Positions 24,633 to 33,151 of a DNA stretch of 64,000 nucleotides are shown here, one piece after another (the first letter of the stretch is position 1; every line of letters begins with the position of its first letter). Source of the stretch: UBA7359 sp964523895. GTDB taxonomy: Bacteria; Pseudomonadota; Gammaproteobacteria; Eutrophobiales; Eutrophobiaceae. The stretch spans positions 1 through 64,000 of the forward strand of contig CAZGBJ010000012.1 of NCBI GenBank assembly GCA_964523895.1, written 5' to 3'. A program made the translations under genes and the position numbers. The notes below the pieces were generated by a model that was not told where the DNA came from, did not search any database, and saw only the letters and a program-made list of their open reading frames with translations.

Positions 24633-27050
24633 ATGTCAGAAACGAACGAACAGCTCCGAAAGCGGATTGAAGAGCTAATACCTATCAATGAATTATCTCC
24701 AAACCTCCAGAATAAATTGCTGGAACGTGCGAAAATATTAGACGTTAAAAAATCGAGATCTCTTTTTAAGCAGGGCGATAAGGATGATTATTCATATTAT
24801 CTGCTTAATGGGGAAGTTGAGTTACATCAAAACAAACAACTCAATAGTGTTATTGCTGCTGACAGTGACCGCGCTATATATGCGCTTGCACAATTACAAC
24901 CACGGCAATTTTCTGTAAAAGCCAAAACAGATATTAAAATCTTGCTTATTGAGCGAAACCAGCTTGACCAACTTATGTTGCTTGCGCAAGAAAGTACACT
25001 AAATCCAGCTACGAATTCTGGTGGAACCATAATCGAAGTCGACGAAGTTGATGGTGTTGATGATGATACTGATTGGATGACGACCATGCTGCAATCGGAA
25101 TTATTTTCTCGTATTCCAACAGCTAATATTCATCAGTTATTTGCCTTGCTTGAGGAAATTGAATTTAAAGCAGGTGATGTTGTTATTAAACAAGGTGACC
25201 CGGGCGAACATTATTACATTGTCTCTAGCGGTCGCTGTGCTGTATCCCGTAAACCATCACCACAAAGTAAAGACGTTAAACTAGCCGAACTTAAAGTAGG
25301 AGACAGTTTTGGCGAAGAGGCTTTGATTTCTGAATCAACACGTAATGCCACGGTTACAATGGTCACTGATGGTGTCTTGATGCAATTGGCTAAAGATACG
25401 TTTGTTGAATTGGTGAAAAACCCAACTTTACAGTCATTAAAATTTGATGAAGCTGAAGCATTGGTTAATGAAGGTAGTGCAAAGTGGTTAGATGTTCGAT
25501 TTCCAAATGAACATCAGGAATCATCAATCGAAGGTAGTATTAATTACCCGCTAAATTCATTGCGATTGCAAATCGATAAGTTTGATAGTTCACTAATATA
25601 TATTCTTTATTGTGATACTGGCGGTCGTAGTTCAACAGGTACATTTCTATTAGCAGAGCGAGGCTTCGATGTAACGTACCTTGACGGTGGCTTAGTCAAC
25701 AATCCGGAAGCAGTAGGTGTGCAAACAGTTGTTCCTGAGACCCCAGAGCCGGCAAAACAACCAAAGAAAGTTGAAGCCGAACATGTTGAAGCCCGTGTTG
25801 AAAAATTGAATGCTGAACTTGAAACAACACAAATCAGGATGGATAAGGCAAAAGAAGAAACTGTTGATGCAGATGCTAAAAAACAAAAAGAAGCTGAAGA
25901 AAATAAAAAGAAATTAGCAGAAGCAAAGAAAAAATTAGAAGCACAGAAAAAGGTAGCTGAAGCAGAGGCAAAAAAGAAAGCAAAGCAGGAAGAAGATAGA
26001 CTGAAAAAATTGCAAGCAGACTCTGATAAGCAAATGCAGGAAGAAAAGAAGAAGCTTGAAGAGATCTATAATCAAAATGCTAAGGATATGGAAAAGTTGC
26101 AGAAGGCGAAGGAGGCGGCTGAAGAAAATATACGTAAGGAACGTGAAGCATTAGAAAAACAAGCAGAAGAAGCGAAAAAACAAATAGAAGAAGCAAAACG
26201 TCTTAAGCAGGAAGCTGACGAGGCGGCTAAAAAACAACTTGAAGCAGTTGAAGCATCGAAGAAGAAACTTGAAGAAGACGCGGAAAATAAACGTTTGCAA
26301 GAAGAAGAACGTGAACATCAATTGCAGGTTGAAGCCAAAGCCAAAATTGACGAAGAACGCAAAATAATGGCCGAGCAATATGAACGTAATTCTAAAGAAC
26401 TTGAAGAATTAAAACGTCTAAAAGAAGAGGCAGAAGCAGCCAAATTAGAAGCTAAGCAAGAAGCCCAAAAAATGATAGACGAATATAAACAGTCGCACGA
26501 TAAGACACATGCGGAAGAAGAAGCGAAATTAAAGGCTGAGCGTCTAAAACTGGAAGAAGAAGCAAAAGGCATTCAAGAGGCAATGAAGCAAATTCAGATA
26601 GCCAAGTTGGAAGCTGAGAAGATTAAGGAAGAAGCATTAAATCAAGCAAAAGTATTGAAAGAGAAGCAAATGGAATCGACCAATACTAAGGAACAGCGTG
26701 CAAAACTTGAAACAGAAATTAAAGTTGTTGAAGAAAAGGTCGTTGAAGCTGAACGTGATATAGAAGATGCAGTACACAGAGAAAAATTAACTGAATCAGC
26801 CCAGCAAGTTAATGAATCTGATCTGAATAAGAAGAAAAAACAAGAAGAGGCATTCCGTGCCCAGATAGAAGGAGATTTAGAAGAATTTGAAGATGCGCAA
26901 CAAGAAGAGGCAGCTTCTATTACTCAAGTTCAGATGCAGACGGATATGATGAAACGTATTAAACAAAAAGCGGCTGAAGCAAAAATGAATGCGGCATCCG
27001 CAGATAAAAATTTACTAAATGACATATCAAAACAACTTGGCAGTGACTGA
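24633..27050 (+). CDS. Cyclic-nucleotide-binding + rhodanese + long coiled-coil protein (paralogue 1)
   Basis: 805 residues. Two cAMP/cGMP-binding-like domains lie at about 20-125 and 148-270. The second has a good phosphate-binding cassette (GDSFGEEALISESTRNATVT), while the first is degenerate. A rhodanese domain (~275-355) has the active-site loop CDTGGRSS with its Cys. Residues ~370-770 are a Lys/Glu/Ala-rich coiled coil. No signal peptide or membrane helix is seen. It was probably built for ligand sensing linked to a filament-like scaffold, but the role is unknown. A paralogue lies at 29569, with the Fae homologue between them. ATG 24633 has only a weak ribosome site. Confidence 0.85.
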   Translation: MSETNEQLRKRIEELIPINELSPNLQNKLLERAKILDVKKSRSLFKQGDKDDYSYYLLNGEVELHQNKQLNSVIAADSDRAIYALAQLQPRQFSVKAKTDIKILLIERNQLDQLMLLAQESTLNPATNSGGTIIEVDEVDGVDDDTDWMTTMLQSELFSRIPTANIHQLFALLEEIEFKAGDVVIKQGDPGEHYYIVSSGRCAVSRKPSPQSKDVKLAELKVGDSFGEEALISESTRNATVTMVTDGVLMQLAKDTFVELVKNPTLQSLKFDEAEALVNEGSAKWLDVRFPNEHQESSIEGSINYPLNSLRLQIDKFDSSLIYILYCDTGGRSSTGTFLLAERGFDVTYLDGGLVNNPEAVGVQTVVPETPEPAKQPKKVEAEHVEARVEKLNAELETTQIRMDKAKEETVDADAKKQKEAEENKKKLAEAKKKLEAQKKVAEAEAKKKAKQEEDRLKKLQADSDKQMQEEKKKLEEIYNQNAKDMEKLQKAKEAAEENIRKEREALEKQAEEAKKQIEEAKRLKQEADEAAKKQLEAVEASKKKLEEDAENKRLQEEEREHQLQVEAKAKIDEERKIMAEQYERNSKELEELKRLKEEAEAAKLEAKQEAQKMIDEYKQSHDKTHAEEEAKLKAERLKLEEEAKGIQEAMKQIQIAKLEAEKIKEEALNQAKVLKEKQMESTNTKEQRAKLETEIKVVEEKVVEAERDIEDAVHREKLTESAQQVNESDLNKKKKQEEAFRAQIEGDLEEFEDAQQEEAASITQVQMQTDMMKRIKQKAAEAKMNAASADKNLLNDISKQLGSD

Positions 27051-27126
27051 TTCAGTATTGCCTTGTTTTACCTTTTAGTCTTTAAAAATATTTTTTCATA
27101 TTAATAATCAGTAAGGAGTATTAAAA

Positions 27127-27675
27127 ATGAGTGATCGTATCGTGATGCGTGTTGGCGAAGCTTTGGTTGCCGGTGGCCCCCCTGGAACAGCTGCAGAACC
27201 AGAAATTGTGATTGGTGAACTTGATGGGCCAGTAGGAAATGCTTTTGCCACATTGATTGGTGATCAGGTTAAAGGACATTCACGGGTATTGGCTATCATG
27301 AATACGGATATCATGGTTAGGCCTGCAACATTAATGGTAAGTAAAGTTACGGTAAATAAAGAGCGATATACCAATATTCTTATGGGAACAGTTCAAGGCG
27401 CAACAGCAAATGGTGTGCTTGATGCAGTTCGAAATGGTGATATTCCGAAAGAGAAAGCAAATGAACTGGGTATTATTGTTTCAGTTTGGTTAAATCCACT
27501 TGTCGCTAAAGCTGATGATTTGGATCATAAAATATTATTTGATATCCATCGTAAGGCAACTGCCATGGCGATTCATAAAGCTATGAATAATGAACCGGAT
27601 ATAGACTGGTTGTTGGAAAATCAGGAAGATATCATTCACAAATATTATCAAATGGGACTGGATGGCAAAATTTGA
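27127..27675 (+). CDS. Formaldehyde-activating-enzyme (Fae) homologue lacking the catalytic His
   Basis: 182 residues over the whole Fae fold (VGEALV near residue 9, TLMVSKVTVNKERYTNILMG, then AIHKAMNNEPDIDWLLENQ). Fae couples formaldehyde to tetrahydromethanopterin in methylotrophs. The catalytic histidine in the family motif AHIDLIIG is replaced: here the segment reads AEPEIVIG, with Glu24 at that place. No methanopterin pathway genes are near. Activity as true Fae is therefore doubtful and this may be a Fae-like protein with another ligand. Ribosome site AAGGAG at about 27112-27117. Confidence 0.85.
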   Translation: MSDRIVMRVGEALVAGGPPGTAAEPEIVIGELDGPVGNAFATLIGDQVKGHSRVLAIMNTDIMVRPATLMVSKVTVNKERYTNILMGTVQGATANGVLDAVRNGDIPKEKANELGIIVSVWLNPLVAKADDLDHKILFDIHRKATAMAIHKAMNNEPDIDWLLENQEDIIHKYYQMGLDGKI

Positions 27676-27694
27676 AAATAGCTCTGCTCAGGTT

Positions 27695-28924
27695 ATGACA
27701 ATTGTAAATTATTTGAAATCAGGTTTTTTTATTAGCCTGTTAATATTCTCATCGATTGTTACAGCAGATGAAAATGAGATTTACCCACTTGTAAATAGTA
27801 ATACAGTTTTATCTCCTGAGTATTTATCCTCGACATATCACCGCGTTGATTCGGTAGATATTAATAATGATTTTTATCGTTTCGTTGTTGAATCAGATAT
27901 TGGGCATTATGAAATTCATTCACTCGCTTTATTAAAAAAGCGAGTGAATGAAATTAAAACAATCTCACGTGCTATTAATACATATGAACAGCAGGATGAT
28001 GAATTTTCAGGTGAGTTGCGTAGTCAACTTAAAGTTACTGGCAACTCTGCAGTGGATATGCTTACTTCACCATTTAGCACGGCATCGAGTTTAGCAGATC
28101 AATTAGCCGGTAATTTCAATGCGACACTCGCTGGTGAAGATCCCTATATCGATCAGTCAAGCAGACGGCACTCTTATGAGCCGAAAGATCAAACAACGGC
28201 AACACATAAACGCAATATTGCATTTCAATTGGGGCTGGATCTGTATACCAGCAATATGAAAGTTCAGTCATTTCTTAATACAGTCGCAAATGCCCGATCT
28301 TCAGGCCGGATATCAGCCGGCATTGGTTTAAGTAATGATATTACTAATAGAGCAAATGTTGATGAAATAGATTTTAAAATAAAATATTTAATGAAAAATA
28401 GAACACTTGCCGAATTAAATAATCATAATGGTGATTGGCTTTCCGGAATCGGTATAAGTGCAACACTAATTAATAAGTTCATTGAACATCCGATATTATC
28501 ACCAACAAATAAAACAGTTATTGCGGCATATTTGTCAAAGCTTGAAAATGTATCAAGATTGGACAGTTTCATAGAGCTGGTGTTAAGTGCTAATGATGAA
28601 GTGAAGGCATCAATATTCGAGCGATTAAGTAAGATACTATGGCGTTATCATAATAAAATAGAAAATTTTACTGCTTTTTATAATTATAAAGGCCAGGCAG
28701 CTGTTATTACTGATTCACGCAGGATCGTATTTTTTGATTATTCAGATTTACTCATTTGGTCAGAAATTAAAAAAAATCAATATGAGGAATCTGCAAAACA
28801 TGCAAAAAAATCGGGTTACAAAGGTTGGGAAGTAGTTAGCTTTGGTAAAATCTCTTCATTAGCCAGTCAAAAGATGAACGAATTGGCATTCAATCAACAA
28901 ATAAATTCTCTGAGTAATTTTTAA
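27695..28924 (+). CDS. Exported protein of unknown function
   Basis: 409 residues from the preferred ATG at 27695, which gives a clean signal peptide (MTIVNYLKSGFFISLLIFSS, cleavage near VTA/DEN). An earlier in-frame ATG at 27662 would overlap fae by 14 bp and lengthen the n-region, so I prefer the later start. The mature protein is mostly helical, with no family I recognise. A strong 16-bp stem-loop lies within the gene (27915-27952). It is 19 bp after the Fae homologue and probably co-transcribed. Confidence 0.7.
   Translation: MTIVNYLKSGFFISLLIFSSIVTADENEIYPLVNSNTVLSPEYLSSTYHRVDSVDINNDFYRFVVESDIGHYEIHSLALLKKRVNEIKTISRAINTYEQQDDEFSGELRSQLKVTGNSAVDMLTSPFSTASSLADQLAGNFNATLAGEDPYIDQSSRRHSYEPKDQTTATHKRNIAFQLGLDLYTSNMKVQSFLNTVANARSSGRISAGIGLSNDITNRANVDEIDFKIKYLMKNRTLAELNNHNGDWLSGIGISATLINKFIEHPILSPTNKTVIAAYLSKLENVSRLDSFIELVLSANDEVKASIFERLSKILWRYHNKIENFTAFYNYKGQAAVITDSRRIVFFDYSDLLIWSEIKKNQYEESAKHAKKSGYKGWEVVSFGKISSLASQKMNELAFNQQINSLSNF
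27915..27952. repeat. Perfect 16-bp stem-loop inside a coding region
   Basis: TTCATTCACTCGCTTT (27915-27930) and its exact complement (27937-27952) are separated by six bases. The host frame continues through it. No U run follows, so it is not a normal terminator. Confidence 0.7.
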
Positions 28925-28939
28925 AACTGGAAGGTGGGT

Positions 28940-29221
28940 TTATCTTAAATCCTGTATTTGTTTTTTTAATTTGTCATGTCTATTGTTTTGAAGGTTTAAA
29001 AGTAAAGTTCTTATATTTTTAATGTGCTTCATGTAGATCGTAAGTAATCCGATCTCAATGGGTGTTTTTGCATTACCAATTGCACGAATTCTTTCTTCGT
29101 AATAATTTAAATCATTAAGCAATATCTCTTCGTTATCATCGAGCATTTTTTCATAATGAAAAATTTCCCAAAGTAACGCTTTTTCTTTTTTATCTATTGC
29201 TAGTAATTCACCTGTAGACAC
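28940..29221 (-). CDS. Small helical protein of unknown function
   Basis: 93 residues from GTG at 29221, chosen because AGGAG (29229-29233 on the minus strand) sits 7 bases before it; a longer frame up to 29263 lacks such a site. The sequence is charged and helical (LLWEIFHYEKMLDDNEEILLNDLNYYEERIRAIG), without a signal peptide. It lies convergent with the exported-protein gene. No family recognised. Confidence 0.6.
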   Translation of the reverse strand: MSTGELLAIDKKEKALLWEIFHYEKMLDDNEEILLNDLNYYEERIRAIGNAKTPIEIGLLTIYMKHIKNIRTLLLNLQNNRHDKLKKQIQDLR

Positions 29222-29365
29222 AAAGTTTCTCCTAAATAGTATTAGCTTAGGTAGCGCAAGCACTGTGCCAATGAAGTATGAACTTATAAAATAGCTATTA
29301 AATCAAATAGATAGATGTTATTTGTCGGCTATCTTAATAAAGATTTTATGTCTATATTTAATGTT

Positions 29366-29387
29366 TTCGTCGTTTAAAAACGACGAA
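29366..29387. repeat. Perfect 10-bp inverted repeat upstream of paralogue 2
   Basis: TTCGTCGTTT-AA-AAACGACGAA is a perfect palindrome with a 2-base centre. It lies in the 347-bp gene-free region 29222-29568, which otherwise holds only the CRP-like site at 29462. It could be an operator or a processed hairpin. Confidence 0.5.
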
Positions 29388-29461
29388 TATTATTAATGTG
29401 CAGGTTATCTTTATTCATAATTTTTAAATATAAAAATAAATAGAATAAAAGCGCTTAATCT

Positions 29462-29477
29462 TGTGAGCATGTTCACA
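29462..29477. promoter_or_regulatory. Perfect CRP-consensus half-site pair
   Basis: TGTGA-GCATGT-TCACA is an exact TGTGA-N6-TCACA palindrome, the E. coli CRP consensus core. It is centred about 100 bp before the start of the cyclic-nucleotide-binding gene at 29569. Regulation by cAMP-CRP is inferred. Confidence 0.55.
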
Positions 29478-29568
29478 GATTATGCGTTCAAAGCTGTAAA
29501 CAGATAGATAAATAGCCTACATATAAGGTTGAAAATAAAACGGTAATACATGGAATACACAGGCATTT

Positions 29569-31455
29569 ATGGCGACACAATCCGATATTGAATTAATTAA
29601 AGTTTTAAAATCACTTGTTCCGATAAGTAACTTATCGAAAGATTCTATTGCCTTAATCGCTGCCAATTCAAATGTGCAAGCGTTTGCCAAAGATTACATT
29701 GTGTTTAATGAAGGTGATAATGATGAATATGCCTATTATTTACTGGATGGTGAGTTAGAACTTATATCAACAAATAGTACAAACTTTCATATTGTTTCTG
29801 CAACAGACGATGCGCGCTATCCATTAGCACAATTTCAGCCACGACAATACACGGCAAAAGCAGTAACAGATTCTCTGTTATTAATTCTTAATAGAACTTT
29901 TCTCGATTCATTGTTAGTCGGAAATAAAAACGATACCCCATCTATGAATAATGGTGTTGAAGTAAATGATATTGATAATGGAGATACTGATGACTGGATG
30001 AGTCGAATCTTACAGTCTCCGCTTTACATTAATATTTCAGTTGAAAATATTCAGAAGATATTTTCAAAAATTGAATCACTTGATGTAAAGAAAGGTGATG
30101 TCATTATTAACCAGGGTGATAATGGTGATTACTATTATATTATTCAAGTTGGTCGTTGCCGCATCAGCAGAAAACCAACACCATCATCACAAGATATTAA
30201 TCTTGCCGAATTAAGAGAAGGTGATGCATTTGGTGAAGAATCTATTATTGCAAATTTAAAACGAAATGCTTCTGTTACTATGACAACAGATGGTCGTTTA
30301 ATGCGACTAAATAAAAACGATTTCAAAGAATTAATTCTTAACCCGATATTGCAGGAAATTGATTTTGAATCAGCGCAGGATACAGTAAACAAAGGTGCTG
30401 TTTGGCTGGATGTTCGTTATCCAGATGAATATCAGGATTACGCCATAGAAGGTAGTTTGAACATTCCATTAAATGTACTTCGTCTTCAGATAGACAAGCT
30501 GGATAATTCAACACAGTACATTACCTGTTGTGATTCGACATCACGAAGCTCTATTGCGGCCTATGTTCTAGCGCAACATGGTTATGATGTACTTCATTTA
30601 AACAAAGGATTAAAAGACCTTCTGCGAGATGAAGATATAGAACAAATTGAAATGAACACACAATTTGAAAAAGCGGACTCTGCAAACGTAGTACCTTTTA
30701 AAAACAATCAGGTTTCAAAAAATGATGAACATGTTTTGCACAGTACATTTCATGATGAGATAAAAAGTTTACGTGAAGAATTTGAGGTTATTCGCAAACA
30801 ATTTCAGGAAATAGAACACGTGAAAGACATTGCTTCAAATCTGGAGAAATCGGTTATTTCTACTACAGAAAAGAAGTTAAAGGTACAAAGGGAACGGATT
30901 AATTTACAGACACAGAGCGCGAATAAATTAATTCAGCAAGCGCAAAAAATGCAAACAGAATTAAAAGATGAGAAACGTTTAATAAATGAAAAAGTAGATA
31001 GGCATCGTCAGGAGCAAGAAAAAACAATGACACATATGCAGGATAATATTAATAAGCGTTTGTTAGAAGAAGAAAAGAAGATGCAAGCATTCTACACATG
31101 GAAAGATAGTGAGATTGAAAAAATAAAGGAACTAAAAAAATCTGCTGAAAAAGAATATCTTGCCAGAAAAATAGAGAATGAATTAAATAAAAATACTTAT
31201 GAAGTATCAAATCAGAATGCATCATCTGGTTTCGTAGTACAGAACACGGAAGAAATGAATAGCGATCTGAAAGAATGGTTGGGTGTACAGGTGAAAAATG
31301 AATCATCACCGATTAATCAAGAAGTTCAGAATGAAAAACGGAAATTAATAGAACAAGTAAATGCTCGCTCGGAAGAATCAAAACAACGAGAAAAAGTTCA
31401 TGATCAAACTCTTTCATCCGAAATAGATAACTTATTGAAAGGAGTCGAGAATTAA
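29569..31455 (+). CDS. Cyclic-nucleotide-binding + rhodanese + coiled-coil protein (paralogue 2)
   Basis: 628 residues with the same domain order as the 805-residue protein: degenerate nucleotide-binding domain (~20-120), second domain (~140-265, GDAFGEESIIANLKRNASVT), rhodanese (~268-345, loop CCDSTSRSSIA) and a shorter coiled coil (~370-560). It is clearly a duplicate of that gene, with a loop change in the rhodanese (CDTGGRSS becomes CDSTSRSS) that may alter or abolish sulfurtransfer. It is preceded by a CRP-like site. Cytoplasmic. It ends 25 bp before the convergent PHP gene. Confidence 0.85.
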   Translation: MATQSDIELIKVLKSLVPISNLSKDSIALIAANSNVQAFAKDYIVFNEGDNDEYAYYLLDGELELISTNSTNFHIVSATDDARYPLAQFQPRQYTAKAVTDSLLLILNRTFLDSLLVGNKNDTPSMNNGVEVNDIDNGDTDDWMSRILQSPLYINISVENIQKIFSKIESLDVKKGDVIINQGDNGDYYYIIQVGRCRISRKPTPSSQDINLAELREGDAFGEESIIANLKRNASVTMTTDGRLMRLNKNDFKELILNPILQEIDFESAQDTVNKGAVWLDVRYPDEYQDYAIEGSLNIPLNVLRLQIDKLDNSTQYITCCDSTSRSSIAAYVLAQHGYDVLHLNKGLKDLLRDEDIEQIEMNTQFEKADSANVVPFKNNQVSKNDEHVLHSTFHDEIKSLREEFEVIRKQFQEIEHVKDIASNLEKSVISTTEKKLKVQRERINLQTQSANKLIQQAQKMQTELKDEKRLINEKVDRHRQEQEKTMTHMQDNINKRLLEEEKKMQAFYTWKDSEIEKIKELKKSAEKEYLARKIENELNKNTYEVSNQNASSGFVVQNTEEMNSDLKEWLGVQVKNESSPINQEVQNEKRKLIEQVNARSEESKQREKVHDQTLSSEIDNLLKGVEN

Positions 31456-31479
31456 TTAGAGGCTTTTAAGCTTTGGGCG

Positions 31480-32316
31480 TCACCATAATTCCCATACAGG
31501 AGTGAGTCCTTGCGGTATTTCTTTTAGCCTTCCTAGTTGTGCCCATGGCGTTTGTGCATTGTGAAAATCAGAGCCTAACGATGCTGCTATATTATAACGT
31601 TTGGCATAGTTTGTTGCTGTTACAATCTCGTTCTGATTATTATTACCCGTAACCACTTCAATCGCTTTACCTCCGATTTCCTTAAATTCTGAAATCAGTT
31701 TTCGTAATTTTGTTGCAGTCATTTTGTATCGTAATGGATGTGCTATTACAGCAACCCCACCAGCAATGCTTATGTTATTAATCGTTTCATCAAGACTTGG
31801 CCACACAGCAGAGACATAACCAGGTTTGTTTCTAACAAGAAAACGTTTAAAGACTTCTTCGTGACTTTTTGCATGACCATGATTAACCAAAAATTGGGCA
31901 AAGTGTTGTCGTGTTACTGTGCCGTTTCCTGCAATTTTCTTGGTGTTTTCATAGGCATTATCAATACCCACTTTTTTTAATTTTTCGCCAATCTTAATAG
32001 CACGTTGTTCTCGAAGTTGTTTAAGACGAATTGTGGCATCAATCATTGTTTTATTATCTGCTTTTATGTTAAGTCCGATAACATGAATCGTTTTATTGTC
32101 CCATAGTGTTGACAGCTCTATGCCATTAATTAAAGAAATGTTATGTTGAATAGCTGCAATATGTGCATCACCGAGACCGGAAACAGTATCGTGGTCAGTC
32201 AAGGCCAGTGTTTCTACGCCATTTTGTGCTGCTTTCTTAACAAGCTCAGCAGGCGTTAATTCACCATCTGATGCATTTGAATGCGCGTGTAAGTCGATAG
32301 TTGATTGATAAGGCAT
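31480..32316 (-). CDS. rnm: PHP-domain phosphoesterase (RNase AM/YciV family)
   Basis: 278 residues, usual length. Metal-binding motifs of the PHP domain are present: DLHAHSNASDGELTP near the N-terminus, LTDHDTVSG, NGIELSTLW, VIAHPLRY and GSDFHNAQTPW. E. coli RNase AM removes nucleotides from RNA 5' ends, and relatives hydrolyse 3',5'-nucleoside bisphosphates. It starts 2 bp after the yajQ stop and shares its transcript. It is followed by a convergent gene. Confidence 0.85.
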   Translation of the reverse strand: MPYQSTIDLHAHSNASDGELTPAELVKKAAQNGVETLALTDHDTVSGLGDAHIAAIQHNISLINGIELSTLWDNKTIHVIGLNIKADNKTMIDATIRLKQLREQRAIKIGEKLKKVGIDNAYENTKKIAGNGTVTRQHFAQFLVNHGHAKSHEEVFKRFLVRNKPGYVSAVWPSLDETINNISIAGGVAVIAHPLRYKMTATKLRKLISEFKEIGGKAIEVVTGNNNQNEIVTATNYAKRYNIAASLGSDFHNAQTPWAQLGRLKEIPQGLTPVWELW

Positions 32317-32318
32317 AA

Positions 32319-32801
32319 CTAATCACGAAAGTTGATGTACTGTAAAGGCATATCAAATTTAGCCTCTTTTAATTCAGCTATTGTCTGTTGTAAATCATCT
32401 CGTTTTTTTCCGGTAATCCTTACCTGTTCTCCCTGAACCGCAGCTTTCGTTTTTAGTTTGCTGGTTTTTATCATTTTTACAATTTTTCTTGCCAGTTCTT
32501 TATCAACACCTTTTTTAATACTGATAATTTGCCGTGCTTCATTATTGTTCTCAAGGATGTCACCATATTCCAGACAGCGAATATCAATACTACGTTTTGT
32601 AATTTTTGTTTCAAGAATATCCTGAATTTGTTTCACCTGAAACTCAGAAGAAGAAATGATAGTCAGACTGTTATCCACTAGTTCTATTTTTGAATCAGTT
32701 CCCTTAAAATCAAAACGATTATTGATTTCCCGGTTCGCTTGGTCAATTGCGTTAGTCAACTCATGTTGATCGATTTCAGAAACAACATCAAATGAAGGCA
32801 T
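32319..32801 (-). CDS. yajQ: YajQ-family nucleotide-binding protein
   Basis: 160 residues, exact family length. Starts MPSFDVVSEIDQHELTNAIDQANREI and contains RFDFKGT and QVRITGKKRDDLQ, which are diagnostic. Members bind nucleotides or RNA, and some have been reported to bind cyclic di-GMP and affect virulence gene expression. Cytoplasmic. Located 20 bp after the DUF3301 gene and 2 bp before the PHP gene, so all may be co-transcribed. Confidence 0.95.
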   Translation of the reverse strand: MPSFDVVSEIDQHELTNAIDQANREINNRFDFKGTDSKIELVDNSLTIISSSEFQVKQIQDILETKITKRSIDIRCLEYGDILENNNEARQIISIKKGVDKELARKIVKMIKTSKLKTKAAVQGEQVRITGKKRDDLQQTIAELKEAKFDMPLQYINFRD

Positions 32802-32821
32802 GACTTTCTCCTGGCAATATA

Positions 32822-33151
32822 TTAATGATTATTATCTTCTATGATTATACCATCAGGATGATCAAGCTGTATTGATTGTAGTCGGTGTCCAATTAAATAA
32901 GCTGAGCCACTATAGCGGTTATGTCCATCCAGACTGAATTCAAAATGATAATATCGATGAAATGCGAAACTTCCTGAAAAACTACGCCCCGGTTTTAATG
33001 ATACCAAGGCAACAGTTTCATCCAGAAATTGATAATTAATATCCTGGCAATATCGACGTGCTCGTGACACAGCTGTTTCACGTGCACGTAAAGCATCTTG
33101 CCAAAACCAGATAGCAAGCGCCAATAATAATAGAAAAACAATCTCGCCCAT
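32822..33151 (-). CDS. DUF3301 family membrane protein
   Basis: 109 residues with an N-terminal transmembrane helix (about 3-18, IVFLLLLALAIWFWQDA) followed by ARETAVSRARRYCQ and a beta-rich domain. DUF3301 genes commonly lie beside apbE/nqr genes in gammaproteobacteria, as here. Its ATG shares a base with the apbE stop (TAATG). No function is established. Confidence 0.85.
   Translation of the reverse strand: MGEIVFLLLLALAIWFWQDALRARETAVSRARRYCQDINYQFLDETVALVSLKPGRSFSGSFAFHRYYHFEFSLDGHNRYSGSAYLIGHRLQSIQLDHPDGIIIEDNNH

Noticed and set aside
26151..26572. Minus-strand frames rich in Phe/Ser under the coiled-coil gene
   Set aside because: They are the reverse reading of a repetitive Lys/Glu codon stretch, not genes.
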